DNA of 64,000 nt from positions 682,001-746,000 of the forward strand of contig NZ_BMHP01000003.1 of the NCBI RefSeq assembly GCF_014641075.1, read 5' to 3'. Position numbers and translations under genes: made by a program. The notes under the pieces are model-generated. The model saw only the letters and a list, made by a program, of their open reading frames with translations. It was not told where the DNA came from and did not search any database. Source of the stretch: Paenibacillus nasutitermitis. GTDB lineage: Bacteria > Bacillota > Bacilli > Paenibacillales > Paenibacillaceae. Positions 1-7,362 of the stretch are shown in pieces (position 1 is the first letter of the stretch; each line of letters starts with the position of its first letter).

Positions 1-99
1 GGTAACACTTGATTGCGCGTAACCGAGTTCCTCGGCAGCCCGGGTGAAACTTTGGCGCAAGGCGACCTCCCGGAAGGTTTGAAGATATACGAGATCCAT
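1..99 (-). CDS. LysR-family transcriptional regulator, N-terminal fragment (cut by window edge)
   Basis: Only the first 33 codons are inside the window. They read MDLVYLQTFREVALRQSFTR and continue AAEELGYAQSSVT, which is the start of a LysR winged helix-turn-helix: the first residues set the family register and AAEELGYAQSSVT is the turn and recognition helix region. The ATG at 97-99 is preceded by a GAGGTGG ribosome site. The gene is divergent from the DHDPS-family aldolase at 210, the usual arrangement in which a LysR protein controls its neighbour from the shared 110-bp spacer. The effector-binding domain is outside the window, so the ligand cannot be guessed. Confidence 0.85.
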   Translation of the reverse strand, partial: MDLVYLQTFREVALRQSFTRAAEELGYAQSSVT

Positions 100-209
100 T
101 CGCCCACCTCATTAATAATATTGATAATGCTCATCACTTATTATAGCTAACAGTAATGGCTTCCGCTATGATAAATTAAATGCATCAAACCATAACGGGA
201 GGTTATTTT
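100..209. promoter_or_regulatory. Divergent LysR/aldolase promoter region
   Basis: This 110-bp AT-rich spacer separates the LysR start from the aldolase start. A TATGAT -10-like box lies at 167-172 for the rightward gene. A loose dyad around 121-145 (TTGATAA ... TTATTA) would suit a LysR T-N11-A site. No clear -35 element is visible, which is common for LysR-activated promoters. The assignment rests on gene arrangement more than on strong motifs. Confidence 0.4.
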
Positions 210-1106
210 ATGTTAATGGAGCAAGATTTAAGAGGTCTTTTCCTGCCGGTTGTAACCCCCTTCCTACCCAACGATGAGCTGGATTCGGAATCTTATCGGA
301 ACTATTTGAGCAAGCTTTTAACCTACGACATTCAAGGTCTGGTCATCAACGGTACTACCGGGGAGTCGCCGACGGTATCCTGGGAAGAGGTAGAGCGGCT
401 CGTTCAGTGGACCAAAGAAATCATGCTGGAGAACAATAGGAACGTCCCCCTTATTATAGGAACAGGAACGAATGACACGGCTTCGACAATAAAACGGACA
501 GAATGGGCAGGGCAATTGGGGGCAGAAGCAGTGCTTGTCGTCATTCCTTATTATAATAAGCCCTCACAGGAGGGAATCATTGAGCACTTTCGGAGGGTTT
601 CTCAAGTCGGAGTCCCCATCATCGTATATGAGATCCCTTCCCGTACCGGGGTTCGACTAACCACGAAGACGGCCAGAACGATCATGGATTTAAATGGAGT
701 CATCGGATTAAAGGACAGCACTGGCGGTATGGAGCTGATTTCAGAGTTGACACGTTACGGTACCAAGCCTGTTCTATGCGGGGATGACCCTTATTTTTAC
801 GCGATGTTGAGTCAAGGAGAGACGGGAGGTATATTGGCGTCAGCCAATGTGAATACACAGCTGTATATCGATGTTATCAACCTTCACCGTCAAGGTGATA
901 TTCGTGCAGCTAAAGATACGTTTAACCTTCTGGTTCCTTTCATTCAGCTGTTATTTCGGGAATCCAATCCTTCGCCTCTAAAATGGCTGCTTGCTCGGCA
1001 GGGCCTCATCAAGTCTGACAAACTTCGTCTGCCGATGAGCCCCATCACTTTGGAGCTGCAGGCCGATTTGGAAATGGCACTACAACGTCTGCCCCTTAAT
1101 CTGTAA
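210..1106 (+). CDS. Dihydrodipicolinate synthase (DapA)-family aldolase
   Basis: Class I (Schiff-base) aldolase of the DHDPS/N-acetylneuraminate lyase family, 298 residues from the ATG at 210, which has a GGGAGG site 8 bp upstream; an earlier ATG at 180 lacks one. Visible landmarks are the GTTGESPT loop (residues 48-55), Tyr114 in IPYYNKP, Tyr140 and Arg145 in YEIPSRTG, and the Schiff-base lysine Lys168 in GLKDSTG. The arginine after the catalytic tyrosine favours a true 4-hydroxy-tetrahydrodipicolinate synthase (pyruvate plus aspartate semialdehyde, lysine pathway) over a sialic-acid lyase. However, the gene stands alone under a divergent LysR gene, not in a lysine or diaminopimelate operon. 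It could therefore be a paralogue acting on another keto acid. Confidence 0.85.
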   Translation: MLMEQDLRGLFLPVVTPFLPNDELDSESYRNYLSKLLTYDIQGLVINGTTGESPTVSWEEVERLVQWTKEIMLENNRNVPLIIGTGTNDTASTIKRTEWAGQLGAEAVLVVIPYYNKPSQEGIIEHFRRVSQVGVPIIVYEIPSRTGVRLTTKTARTIMDLNGVIGLKDSTGGMELISELTRYGTKPVLCGDDPYFYAMLSQGETGGILASANVNTQLYIDVINLHRQGDIRAAKDTFNLLVPFIQLLFRESNPSPLKWLLARQGLIKSDKLRLPMSPITLELQADLEMALQRLPLNL

Positions 1107-1116
1107 GAATGCGATT

Positions 1117-1158
1117 AGGCCGGAAACCTTCAAAAGAAGAGGGTTTCCGGCCTTCTGT
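1117..1158 (+). terminator. Rho-independent terminator after the aldolase gene
   Basis: AGGCCGGAAACC at 1117-1128 pairs perfectly with GGTTTCCGGCCT at 1142-1153, extended inward by TTC/GAA. The 12-bp stem follows the aldolase stop codon by 10 bp. The T-run is short, so efficiency is uncertain; it may also serve the leftward operon ending at 1197. Confidence 0.7.
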
Positions 1159-1196
1159 GCCAACATCGCTCTCCCGCCTTATTAATTTCAGACAAA

Positions 1197-2069
1197 CTAC
1201 GAATTAGCCAGGCTTGCAGTGACTACCGTTTGTCGCAGCTCGTTGTTGCTGACTTTGACATTAATGACTTTCGTCGTGCGATTGCCTTGCCGGTCGGTGA
1301 TGATGATTGTAATCTTGTCTTCCTTCAGCTGATCGGGATAGCCTTCCAATTGCATATGCCCGATTCCTGACCCGTCGTCGCCTGCCGCAAGTATTGATTT
1401 CTCCTGTGTATCCGGATTTCCCTGATTTGACCCTGCGCCGAGAAAATGGGAATAGTTATCCGCCGCTGCCCAATTATACATATTCCAGGCGGTCCAGCGA
1501 TACCATATCTTCCCGTAGTCATGAAAGTCGTCGTCGAACGTCATCGCCATATGCTTATCGTAAAGAAGATTGAAATCAGCCTCGGAAACCTGACGTTCTT
1601 CATCGAATGTCTGGTAAATGTTAGGGTTCCAAAATTTCTCGTCCTGCGTCTTCGTCCAGTCCACTGCGTAAATGTATTCATTTTTTGTGGAGATTTCTAT
1701 TTTTGCGATATTTTCTCCGTCAATAAAAAATTCCAGACCCGGTCTTGCATTGACGTTGCTGACGGCCGTACCGAAATCTTCAGAGCTTTTCTGATTATCC
1801 GCCAATCTGAATACGGCCCCGTCCTGGCCGATTTTCACATCAATGGCGTACGCTGATATTTTTTCTCCAAACGGGTAACTGAGAAAAACAACCAAAGCCA
1901 ACAGGATACCGATCGCCAGGGCAGCCCATTGCACGCGCAGAGGCCTTAATGGTTGTTTCGCATGTTCGGCAGGCTGCTGGCGATGCCGTAAGCTGTCCCT
2001 CATCCGCTCCTTTTGGTTCTTGTCAGGTGTCATGTTTTCGAAGATCGCCGTTAATTCCTCTCTATTCAT
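1197..2069 (-). CDS. Membrane-anchored partner (putative anti-sigma factor) of the ECF sigma factor
   Basis: A single-pass membrane protein of about 290 residues. A basic cytoplasmic N-terminus of about 45 residues is followed by one hydrophobic segment (VQWAALAIGILLALVVFLSY) and a roughly 220-residue outside domain that I do not recognise. The gene lies directly downstream of the sigma factor and overlaps its 3' end. The best start is the ATG at 2067-2069, whose ribosome site (GGGAG) lies inside the sigma gene and which overlaps the sigma stop in ATGAATAG; two upstream in-frame ATGs would be too close to that site. Order, overlap and topology match sigma/anti-sigma pairs, so the N-terminus is expected to hold the sigma factor at the membrane. 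No zinc-binding anti-sigma (HxxxCxxC) motif is present. Confidence 0.65.
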   Translation of the reverse strand: MNREELTAIFENMTPDKNQKERMRDSLRHRQQPAEHAKQPLRPLRVQWAALAIGILLALVVFLSYPFGEKISAYAIDVKIGQDGAVFRLADNQKSSEDFGTAVSNVNARPGLEFFIDGENIAKIEISTKNEYIYAVDWTKTQDEKFWNPNIYQTFDEERQVSEADFNLLYDKHMAMTFDDDFHDYGKIWYRWTAWNMYNWAAADNYSHFLGAGSNQGNPDTQEKSILAAGDDGSGIGHMQLEGYPDQLKEDKITIIITDRQGNRTTKVINVKVSNNELRQTVVTASLANS

Positions 2070-2601
2070 GGACATCATCTCCCAGCTCCAATTTCAATCG
2101 CTTTCTGGCATTTCGCATCTGCGTTTTCACCGTATTGATATTCAGCTTCAGTATGTTTGCGATCTCGGCTACCTTATAACCCTCGTAATAATATAGATAC
2201 AAAACCAACCGGTAGGTCGGAGGAAGCTTGCGCAAATGGTCCTCCATATCCCGGCTCAGGACAGTATCCGCGTCTGCGTGTTCAAGCGAGCAAGCATCGA
2301 GATCGACAACTTTTTTCCTCCACCATTTGCGGAGCAAATCACGGCAATGATTTCGGGCAGTCACAATAAGCCATGCCTTCTCATGTTCGGTATCGACGAA
2401 CAATTTGCCGCTTTCCATCAGTTTGACAAAAACCGATTGGACCGCATCCTCTGCATCCTGCCTGTTGCCCATAAGCGAAAAACATACCCGATAGACGACA
2501 TTGATGTGACGGTCGTATACGGCAGTAATGGCGCTGTCCATAGGTTCAGACGGCTTGGCATCGGCAACGCGCCTGTGCGCAAACAACAAAGATATCTTCA
2601 C
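2062..2601 (-). CDS. RNA polymerase ECF-type sigma-70 factor
   Basis: A 179-residue ECF sigma factor. Region 2 is visible as AVYDRHINVVYRVCFSLMGN followed by RQDAEDAVQSVFVKL (promoter melting and -10 recognition). Region 4 is LRKLPPTYRLVLYLYYYEGY followed by KVAEIANILKLNINTVKTQM (-35 recognition helix-turn-helix). The start is a GTG at 2599-2601 behind a purine-rich GGGGGAGGAGG sequence. Extra residues before region 2 (MKISLLFAHRRVADAKPSE) are slightly longer than usual, so the second in-frame start, Met21, is possible. It is translationally coupled to the membrane protein that follows. The signal it senses is not evident. Confidence 0.9.
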   Translation of the reverse strand: MKISLLFAHRRVADAKPSEPMDSAITAVYDRHINVVYRVCFSLMGNRQDAEDAVQSVFVKLMESGKLFVDTEHEKAWLIVTARNHCRDLLRKWWRKKVVDLDACSLEHADADTVLSRDMEDHLRKLPPTYRLVLYLYYYEGYKVAEIANILKLNINTVKTQMRNARKRLKLELGDDVHE

Positions 2602-2799
2602 CAGCCTCCTCCCCCTTCCTCTCTCAAAACACGTTGCAAAGGAGCAAATGGTTTTCTTGGCTGCAAATAATAATTTGTACTTGACGGCTGCCCCGGTTTC
2701 TACTGCCGATCATCACATTTATTAAACGACAAAAAGAGCAAAAAGACACCCTGTAGAGGCGACTTCTTGCCCTTCGTTCTCCATGCTATGTTTATCGCC

Positions 2800-3729
2800 C
2801 TATTCCTGAATAGGCCGGGCCTGAACGCCTTCAAAAGTAATTTGTACCGGCTGGATGGTGCCATCCTCATTGAAAAACATCCGGTCGATGCACACGGCGC
2901 GGTGATTGCGGTCGGTTTCTGTCAACGGCCTCCGGTGATACACGATATACCATTCATCTTCCCCGGGAATTTGAATCATCCCGTGATGGCCTGCGCTAGT
3001 CGCAATATCAGGATTTTGCTGCAAAATCTTGCCGACACGCTCAAACGGTCCGATCGGGGACGATGAGATCGCATAAGCGACCGAATAATCGGGCTGTCCC
3101 CAGCCGCCCTCCGCCCACATGAAATAATAGCTGCCGCCTCGTTTAATCATGCAGGGTCCTTCCACAAACAGCTCCGGCGTCACTTCCTTGTACACTTCTC
3201 CGTCCTCGAATGTGTCCAGGCTGATCATATCCTCATTCAGCTTGACCACATTGCAGTGGCCCCAGCCTCCATAATACAAATAGGCGCTGCCGTCATCGTC
3301 AATATAGACATGGGGGTCTATCGGCTGGGCGCCATGGTGGAATTTATCGATTAGCGGACGGCCGATGGCATCGCGGAACGGTCCCTCCGGCTTGTCGGCA
3401 ACGGCAACACCGATTCCGCCTAACTCGTCATCGCTCTGGATATCGTTCGCTGCAAAATAATAATAATATTTGCCCCCGCGCTCGATCGGGGACGGAGCCC
3501 ACATCGCCCGCCAAGCCCAGGAAATATCGGCCATCTTGAGTATGTTTTCAACCTTCGTCCACTCTACCAGATCCTTGGAGTAGAAGGCATCGAAGAAAGC
3601 CTGTTGCTCGTAAGGAGCCGAATAGGTCGGGTAAATCCAGTAGTTTCCTTCAAATATGCGCGCTTCCGGATCGGCATACCAGCCGGGGAAAATAGGATTG
3701 CCGGATGTTTTGCTGCTTGATGAGGTCAT
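2800..3729 (-). CDS. Glycoside hydrolase family 43 protein
   Basis: A five-bladed beta-propeller GH43 enzyme, acting on arabino- or xylo-oligosaccharides in known members. From the ATG at 3727-3729 it has about 309 residues and no signal peptide, so it probably acts inside the cell on imported oligosaccharides. The three catalytic acids can be placed: the general base Asp in GWYADPEARIF, the pKa-modulating Asp in AQPIDPHVYID, and the acid Glu in LFVEGPCMIK. An AAGGAG site lies 13 bp upstream of this ATG, which is long. The open frame extends 37 codons further upstream but without family similarity. No sugar transporter is adjacent, so the substrate cannot be narrowed. Confidence 0.85.
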   Translation of the reverse strand: MTSSSSKTSGNPIFPGWYADPEARIFEGNYWIYPTYSAPYEQQAFFDAFYSKDLVEWTKVENILKMADISWAWRAMWAPSPIERGGKYYYYFAANDIQSDDELGGIGVAVADKPEGPFRDAIGRPLIDKFHHGAQPIDPHVYIDDDGSAYLYYGGWGHCNVVKLNEDMISLDTFEDGEVYKEVTPELFVEGPCMIKRGGSYYFMWAEGGWGQPDYSVAYAISSSPIGPFERVGKILQQNPDIATSAGHHGMIQIPGEDEWYIVYHRRPLTETDRNHRAVCIDRMFFNEDGTIQPVQITFEGVQARPIQE

Positions 3730-3836
3730 AAGAATGTCTTCACTCCTTGGGTATAGGAAAACCACTATGAACATGGCTTTTATCTTATTGTAGTTGATTT
3801 CATCCCTGTTGACCACATCTGCAGCAATTATTGCCT

Positions 3837-4403
3837 TCAAACAACCGACAATTGAATTTCACCCACAAGCGCCCATTCTTTTGAAACCGTATCCTTTAGA
3901 TAAACGAGTATGGGATAATCGCCTTTCGTGTTAAACGTGTAGGTGAATTCGCTTGACCTGAACCAGAATTTCTCCTTTTGTTCCTCAATATGTTGGGTTT
4001 GGATCGTATCCGTTTCATTTCCTGGATTGGAGATGGTAATTTTCAAATCGGAGATTTCTGTTTTCAGGTTATCAATCTGTACAAATACCGTAAACGTATT
4101 ACGACTCCCGTTTTTGACCGCGCCAAATATCTTTTTTTCACTATCCAATAAAGCAATATTCACATTTGGCTTGTAGATTTTCACCATTTTTTTCGATTCA
4201 TCCCATGCGATCAGGCTATGTAAATTGTCAGATAGTTGAGATAAAGAAAGGTAGGTTTCCCCATCGGAGGATAATCCTCCTTTATCCTGAAGGACATTGT
4301 TAATATAAACGCTGATGACCGAACTATTGGATGCAGCGTAAAGCATCGTTCCTCCAGAAAAAAGAATCGCAATGAATAAAACGGTGAGTTTTCTTATTTT
4401 CAT
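3837..4403 (-). CDS. Secreted protein with copper-amine-oxidase-N-like (stalk) domain
   Basis: A 188-residue secreted protein. The start is the ATG at 4401-4403 with a strong GGAGGGGGAG site. Residues 1-24 (MKIRKLTVLFIAILFSGGTM then LYAA) form a typical signal peptide. Residues of about 30-75 (VYINNVLQDKGGLSSDGETY followed by LSLSQLSDNLHS) resemble the copper amine oxidase N-terminal-like stalk domain common in Paenibacillus exported proteins, although here it is incomplete. The C-terminal 100 residues look like an immunoglobulin-like beta sandwich (TFTVFVQIDNLKTEISDLKI). No catalytic motif is visible. It probably works at the cell surface as a binding or structural protein. Confidence 0.6.
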   Translation of the reverse strand: MKIRKLTVLFIAILFSGGTMLYAASNSSVISVYINNVLQDKGGLSSDGETYLSLSQLSDNLHSLIAWDESKKMVKIYKPNVNIALLDSEKKIFGAVKNGSRNTFTVFVQIDNLKTEISDLKITISNPGNETDTIQTQHIEEQKEKFWFRSSEFTYTFNTKGDYPILVYLKDTVSKEWALVGEIQLSVV

Positions 4404-4511
4404 CAAACTCCCCCTCCTGCTATCAAGTCTTGGAATGATCATAATCGCCCCAAAAATGTCTACATTGGTTATACCTTCCAATTCATAAATGGTTGCGTTT
4501 GCTGCTTATAT

Positions 4512-5093
4512 TTACTTAAGCAATGCCAGCAGAGTCCGGACGGCATTATCCGCAAATGCCCGCTCCGGGCGGGATTTCATCATGACCGTCAGCCCAATCA
4601 ACGCCACCACCAGAGTCTGAGCCAACGCCTGCGCATTCGTGCCGCTCTCGAATTCCCCTGTCCGGATCCCTCTTTCGATCGTTTCCTGGAATAAAGCGGC
4701 CAGATACATCTGATGTTCCCTTGTGAGAATTTCCATTTTTTTATCATGCGGGGCAAGCTCCACCATCGTGTTGAGGCAAAAACATCCCCTGTTGGGTCCA
4801 TTCCCGTATTCTCCTGCCACCAGATCCTCAAAGTAGGAGCGGAACGCTTCTTTGGCCGATTCGTGGTGCTGCAGCTTTGCACGGGCATTGAAAGAATGGG
4901 TTTGGGTATATTTGCGGAGCGCCGCTTCAAACAGGCCCTGTTTATTTCCGAATGCAGCATATATGCTTGGGCGTTGAATATTCATGGCTGAAGTAAGATC
5001 GCTTAAAGAAACAGCCTCATACCCCTTCTCCCAAAAAAGCTGCAGAGCGGCATCCAGCGCTTTATCCTCATCAAATTCCCTCGGCCTTGCCAT
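4512..5093 (-). CDS. TetR/AcrR-family repressor (divergent from MFS pump)
   Basis: A 193-residue TetR-family regulator. The N-terminal helix-turn-helix reads ALQLFWEKGYEAVSLSDLTS and AMNIQRPSIYAAFGNKQGLF, typical of the AcrR subgroup. The rest is the alpha-helical ligand-binding and dimerisation domain. The ATG at 5091-5093 has GAGG 7 bp upstream; a TTG one codon earlier is less well placed. It is divergent from the MFS transporter at 5336, and a perfect 22-bp palindrome sits just downstream of that transporter's promoter (5272-5293). The natural reading is that this protein represses the pump until a toxic ligand binds. Confidence 0.9.
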   Translation of the reverse strand: MARPREFDEDKALDAALQLFWEKGYEAVSLSDLTSAMNIQRPSIYAAFGNKQGLFEAALRKYTQTHSFNARAKLQHHESAKEAFRSYFEDLVAGEYGNGPNRGCFCLNTMVELAPHDKKMEILTREHQMYLAALFQETIERGIRTGEFESGTNAQALAQTLVVALIGLTVMMKSRPERAFADNAVRTLLALLK

Positions 5094-5230
5094 CAATGCA
5101 CCTCATTTCGTATCGATCAGTATATTATGATGGTAGTAGAAATCCTTCCATTTGTCAAATCCGTTCATTATTATTTTCTATTATGATCACCGATTTGATC
5201 GCCATTCAGTTGATGATCGTTAAATTCCGA

Positions 5231-5259
5231 TTGACAGTGTCAGATGGAATCGTTATATT
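5231..5259 (+). promoter_or_regulatory. Sigma-A promoter of the MFS gene at 5336
   Basis: A perfect TTGACA at 5231-5236 and TATATT at 5254-5259 are separated by exactly 17 bp. Transcription should begin near 5266, immediately before the palindromic operator at 5272-5293. Confidence 0.8.
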
Positions 5260-5271
5260 TACATGTAATAA

Positions 5272-5293
5272 TTACGTACCAATTGGTACGTAA
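5272..5293. promoter_or_regulatory. TetR-type operator palindrome
   Basis: A 22-bp perfect inverted repeat with half-site TTACGTACCAA followed by its exact complement TTGGTACGTAA. It covers about +6 to +28 of the promoter at 5231-5259, so a bound repressor would block the elongating or initiating polymerase. It lies between the TetR gene (4512-5093) and the MFS gene (5336), making that TetR protein the prime candidate. Confidence 0.75.
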
Positions 5294-5335
5294 CGGAAAG
5301 TGGAATATTATTTTGTTTAAGGAGCTGGGAATGAA

Positions 5336-6622
5336 ATGAATGATGCGCAGCAAAACACAGATAACAGCATCCCCCGAAATAACGGCGGACCCGGTCCACA
5401 ACCGGCAGAAAAAGACTCCATGAAGCACAAAGCCGTTTCGGCTCCTACGCTGAAACGTTCCATGGCTTTGATGTTTGCCGTATCCTGCGGGCTTGCTGTA
5501 GCCAATATTTATTATGCGCAGCCGCTGTTGGACGCTCTTGCCTATGAGTTCGGCATTGGGCATGAATACGTCGGCCTGGTAATTACAATCACACAGATTT
5601 GTTATGCGCTGGGTCTTCTGCTGCTTGTGCCGCTCGGCGACCTGTTGAATCGCCGCCGGTTGATTGTCGTGCAGCTGCTGCTGTCGGCGGCGGCACTGCT
5701 CGTTGTCGCCGCCGCGCCTTCAGGAGCTTTATTTATGACGGGGATGGCTATGGTCGGGATGCTTGCGGTGGTGACTCAAGTGCTGGTAGCGTATGCCGCT
5801 TCATTGGCTTCGCCTGAGGAACGCGGTCAGGTAGTTGGATGGGTGACAAGCGGGGTGGTCATCGGAATTCTGCTGGCCCGAACTTTTGCCGGAATCATGA
5901 TGGATCTGGCGGGATGGCGTTCGGTTTATTATGTCTCTTCTGTATTGACGCTGATAATGGCCTGCATGTTGTTCCGGACACTGCCGCGATACGATGCTCG
6001 GAAAGCGCCGCTCTCCTATCTGCAGCTGCTTCGTTCGGTATTCGCCTTATTCCTGCAGGTGCCTGTGCTGCGCGTTCGCGCCGCATTGGCCTTCTTTATA
6101 TTTACCGCCTTCAGCATTCTTTGGACTTCGCTTGTGTTTCCTCTGAGCGCGCCGCCGCTTTCGCTTTCCCATACGGCCATCGGGGCGTTCGGCCTCGCCG
6201 GGGCAGCCGGGGCATTAGCCGCAGCAAGGGCGGGGCGGCTGGCTGACCGGGGATTGGGGCAGCGAACAACCGGGATCGCGCTTTTCCTTCTGCTCCTCTC
6301 GTGGCTGCCGACCGGTTATGCCGTACATTCGCTGCTTGCATTAATCGTCGGAGTTGTCCTGCTCGATCTGGCGGTACAGGCCGTACATGTCACCAACCAG
6401 AGCATGATCTACAGCGTTCGTCCGGAGGCGCGCAGCCGGCTCACGGCCGGCTATATGATTTTTTATTCCATTGGCAGCGCCGCCGGATCTATCACTTCCA
6501 CCGCCGTTTACGCCCAAGCCGGATGGACCGGCGTATGCCTGCTCGGCGCTGCAGTCAGCGCCATCGCGTTGTTCTTCTGGGCAATGACCCGCCGGACCGG
6601 GGGCCGGCCGCAGAATACTTGA
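5336..6622 (+). CDS. MFS transporter (DHA1-type efflux pump)
   Basis: A 428-residue major facilitator superfamily protein with about 12 hydrophobic segments after a hydrophilic, Asn/Pro-rich N-terminus of about 40 residues. The MFS motif A region reads PLGDLLNRRRLIVVQ, and the sequence ANIYYAQPLLDAL is common in the YgaY/YnfM-like drug efflux subgroup. The start at 5336 follows AAGGAG by 11 bp. It has its own consensus promoter and a palindromic operator and is divergent from a TetR gene, so it is probably a ligand-induced export pump for small toxic compounds. Local GC content is higher than in many neighbours (for example 5640-6600). The substrate is unknown. Confidence 0.85.
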   Translation: MNDAQQNTDNSIPRNNGGPGPQPAEKDSMKHKAVSAPTLKRSMALMFAVSCGLAVANIYYAQPLLDALAYEFGIGHEYVGLVITITQICYALGLLLLVPLGDLLNRRRLIVVQLLLSAAALLVVAAAPSGALFMTGMAMVGMLAVVTQVLVAYAASLASPEERGQVVGWVTSGVVIGILLARTFAGIMMDLAGWRSVYYVSSVLTLIMACMLFRTLPRYDARKAPLSYLQLLRSVFALFLQVPVLRVRAALAFFIFTAFSILWTSLVFPLSAPPLSLSHTAIGAFGLAGAAGALAAARAGRLADRGLGQRTTGIALFLLLLSWLPTGYAVHSLLALIVGVVLLDLAVQAVHVTNQSMIYSVRPEARSRLTAGYMIFYSIGSAAGSITSTAVYAQAGWTGVCLLGAAVSAIALFFWAMTRRTGGRPQNT

Positions 6623-6647
6623 CAGATCAGTACAGAATAGATAATCT
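6619..6647 (+). promoter_or_regulatory. Promoter with overlapping operator half-site for the second TetR gene
   Basis: TTGACA at 6619-6624 overlaps the stop codon of the MFS gene; TAATCT at 6642-6647 follows at 17 bp. The spacer begins with GATCAGTACA (6625-6634), the reverse complement of the TGTACTGATC found before the next MFS gene (7311-7320). The shared decamer suggests that the same repressor controls both its own gene and the pump. Confidence 0.5.
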
Positions 6648-6685
6648 AGTTTCATTAAGGATTCTAAAAAGAAAGGAGCCCGGCG

Positions 6686-7276
6686 ATGAGCAAAAGTGGC
6701 AGACCACGTGAATTTAAAGATAAGACGGTCATAGAAGCCGCCATGGAAGTTTTTTGGACCAACGGGTATGAAGCATGCTCGACGGAAGATCTGTGCAAGC
6801 AAACAGGTCTTGGCAGAGGGAGCTTATATAATGCTTTTGGAAGCAAACATGAGCTGTATGAACATGCCCTGCTGCGGTATCATGAAGCGGGCATTCAAGC
6901 GCAAATTGAGATTTTAGAGAAACAAGGGCTGCTTAAAGACCGCCTGCGCGCACTGCTGAATTGGGCAATTCAAGAGGATTTCTCGAATGAGGGGCGTAGA
7001 GGCTGCCTTCTGATCAACGCTGCTATGGAGCGAGCCCAGCGAGATCCGGCGGTCGAGCGTATATTCAAGCAGCATGTGGAACTGTTGGAGCAAGCGATAA
7101 GAAAAGCGATAGAGATCGGTCGGAATGCTGGAGAAATTTCACAGCAGCATCAGACATCAGAGCTGGCCAGCATGTTTCTCAGCAGCTACTATGGACTCCG
7201 CGTGCTGAATGCTGCTGTACAAAACCGTGAGATGGCTGCCCATATTGTCGAAGGAACATTGGCCTCCTTTTTTTAA
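6686..7276 (+). CDS. TetR/AcrR-family repressor (upstream of second MFS pump)
   Basis: A 196-residue TetR-family regulator with an excellent AAAGGAG site before the ATG. The helix-turn-helix reads AAMEVFWTNGYEACSTEDLC followed by KQTGLGRGSLYNAFGSKHEL. The C-terminal domain, with RRGCLLINAAMERAQRD, resembles the TetR C-terminal domain of YfiR/AcrR-like regulators. It lies 86 bp upstream of the MFS gene at 7363 in the same direction. Near-palindromic DNA sharing TGTACTGATC lies in front of both genes, so autoregulation plus control of the pump is likely. It is only about 40 percent similar by eye to the TetR protein at 4512, so this is not a recent duplication. Confidence 0.9.
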   Translation: MSKSGRPREFKDKTVIEAAMEVFWTNGYEACSTEDLCKQTGLGRGSLYNAFGSKHELYEHALLRYHEAGIQAQIEILEKQGLLKDRLRALLNWAIQEDFSNEGRRGCLLINAAMERAQRDPAVERIFKQHVELLEQAIRKAIEIGRNAGEISQQHQTSELASMFLSSYYGLRVLNAAVQNREMAAHIVEGTLASFF

Positions 7277-7309
7277 CGTTGCTTGCAGCGTTATATTTTT
7301 TCAGCAATT

Positions 7310-7327
7310 TTGTACTGATCATTACAA
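7310..7327. promoter_or_regulatory. Operator-like near-palindrome before the second MFS gene
   Basis: TTGTACTGATCATTACAA is a dyad centred on TGATCA with one mismatched pair. Its TGTACTGATC half is repeated in inverted orientation at 6625-6634 in the promoter of the TetR gene. It lies 36 bp upstream of the MFS start codon. Confidence 0.55.
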
Positions 7328-7362
7328 TTTTATGATTTTAATCAAGAATAGGAGTTGTCGTA

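Noticed and set aside
2640..2720. ECF autopromoter (GAAACC ... CGTC) before the sigma gene
   Set aside because: Spacing between the two elements is about 8 bp, far short of the usual 16-17 bp.
5599..6711. Several long open frames on both strands across the first MFS gene
   Set aside because: They are out-of-frame products of high-GC codon use; only the MFS frame has membrane segments and a ribosome site.
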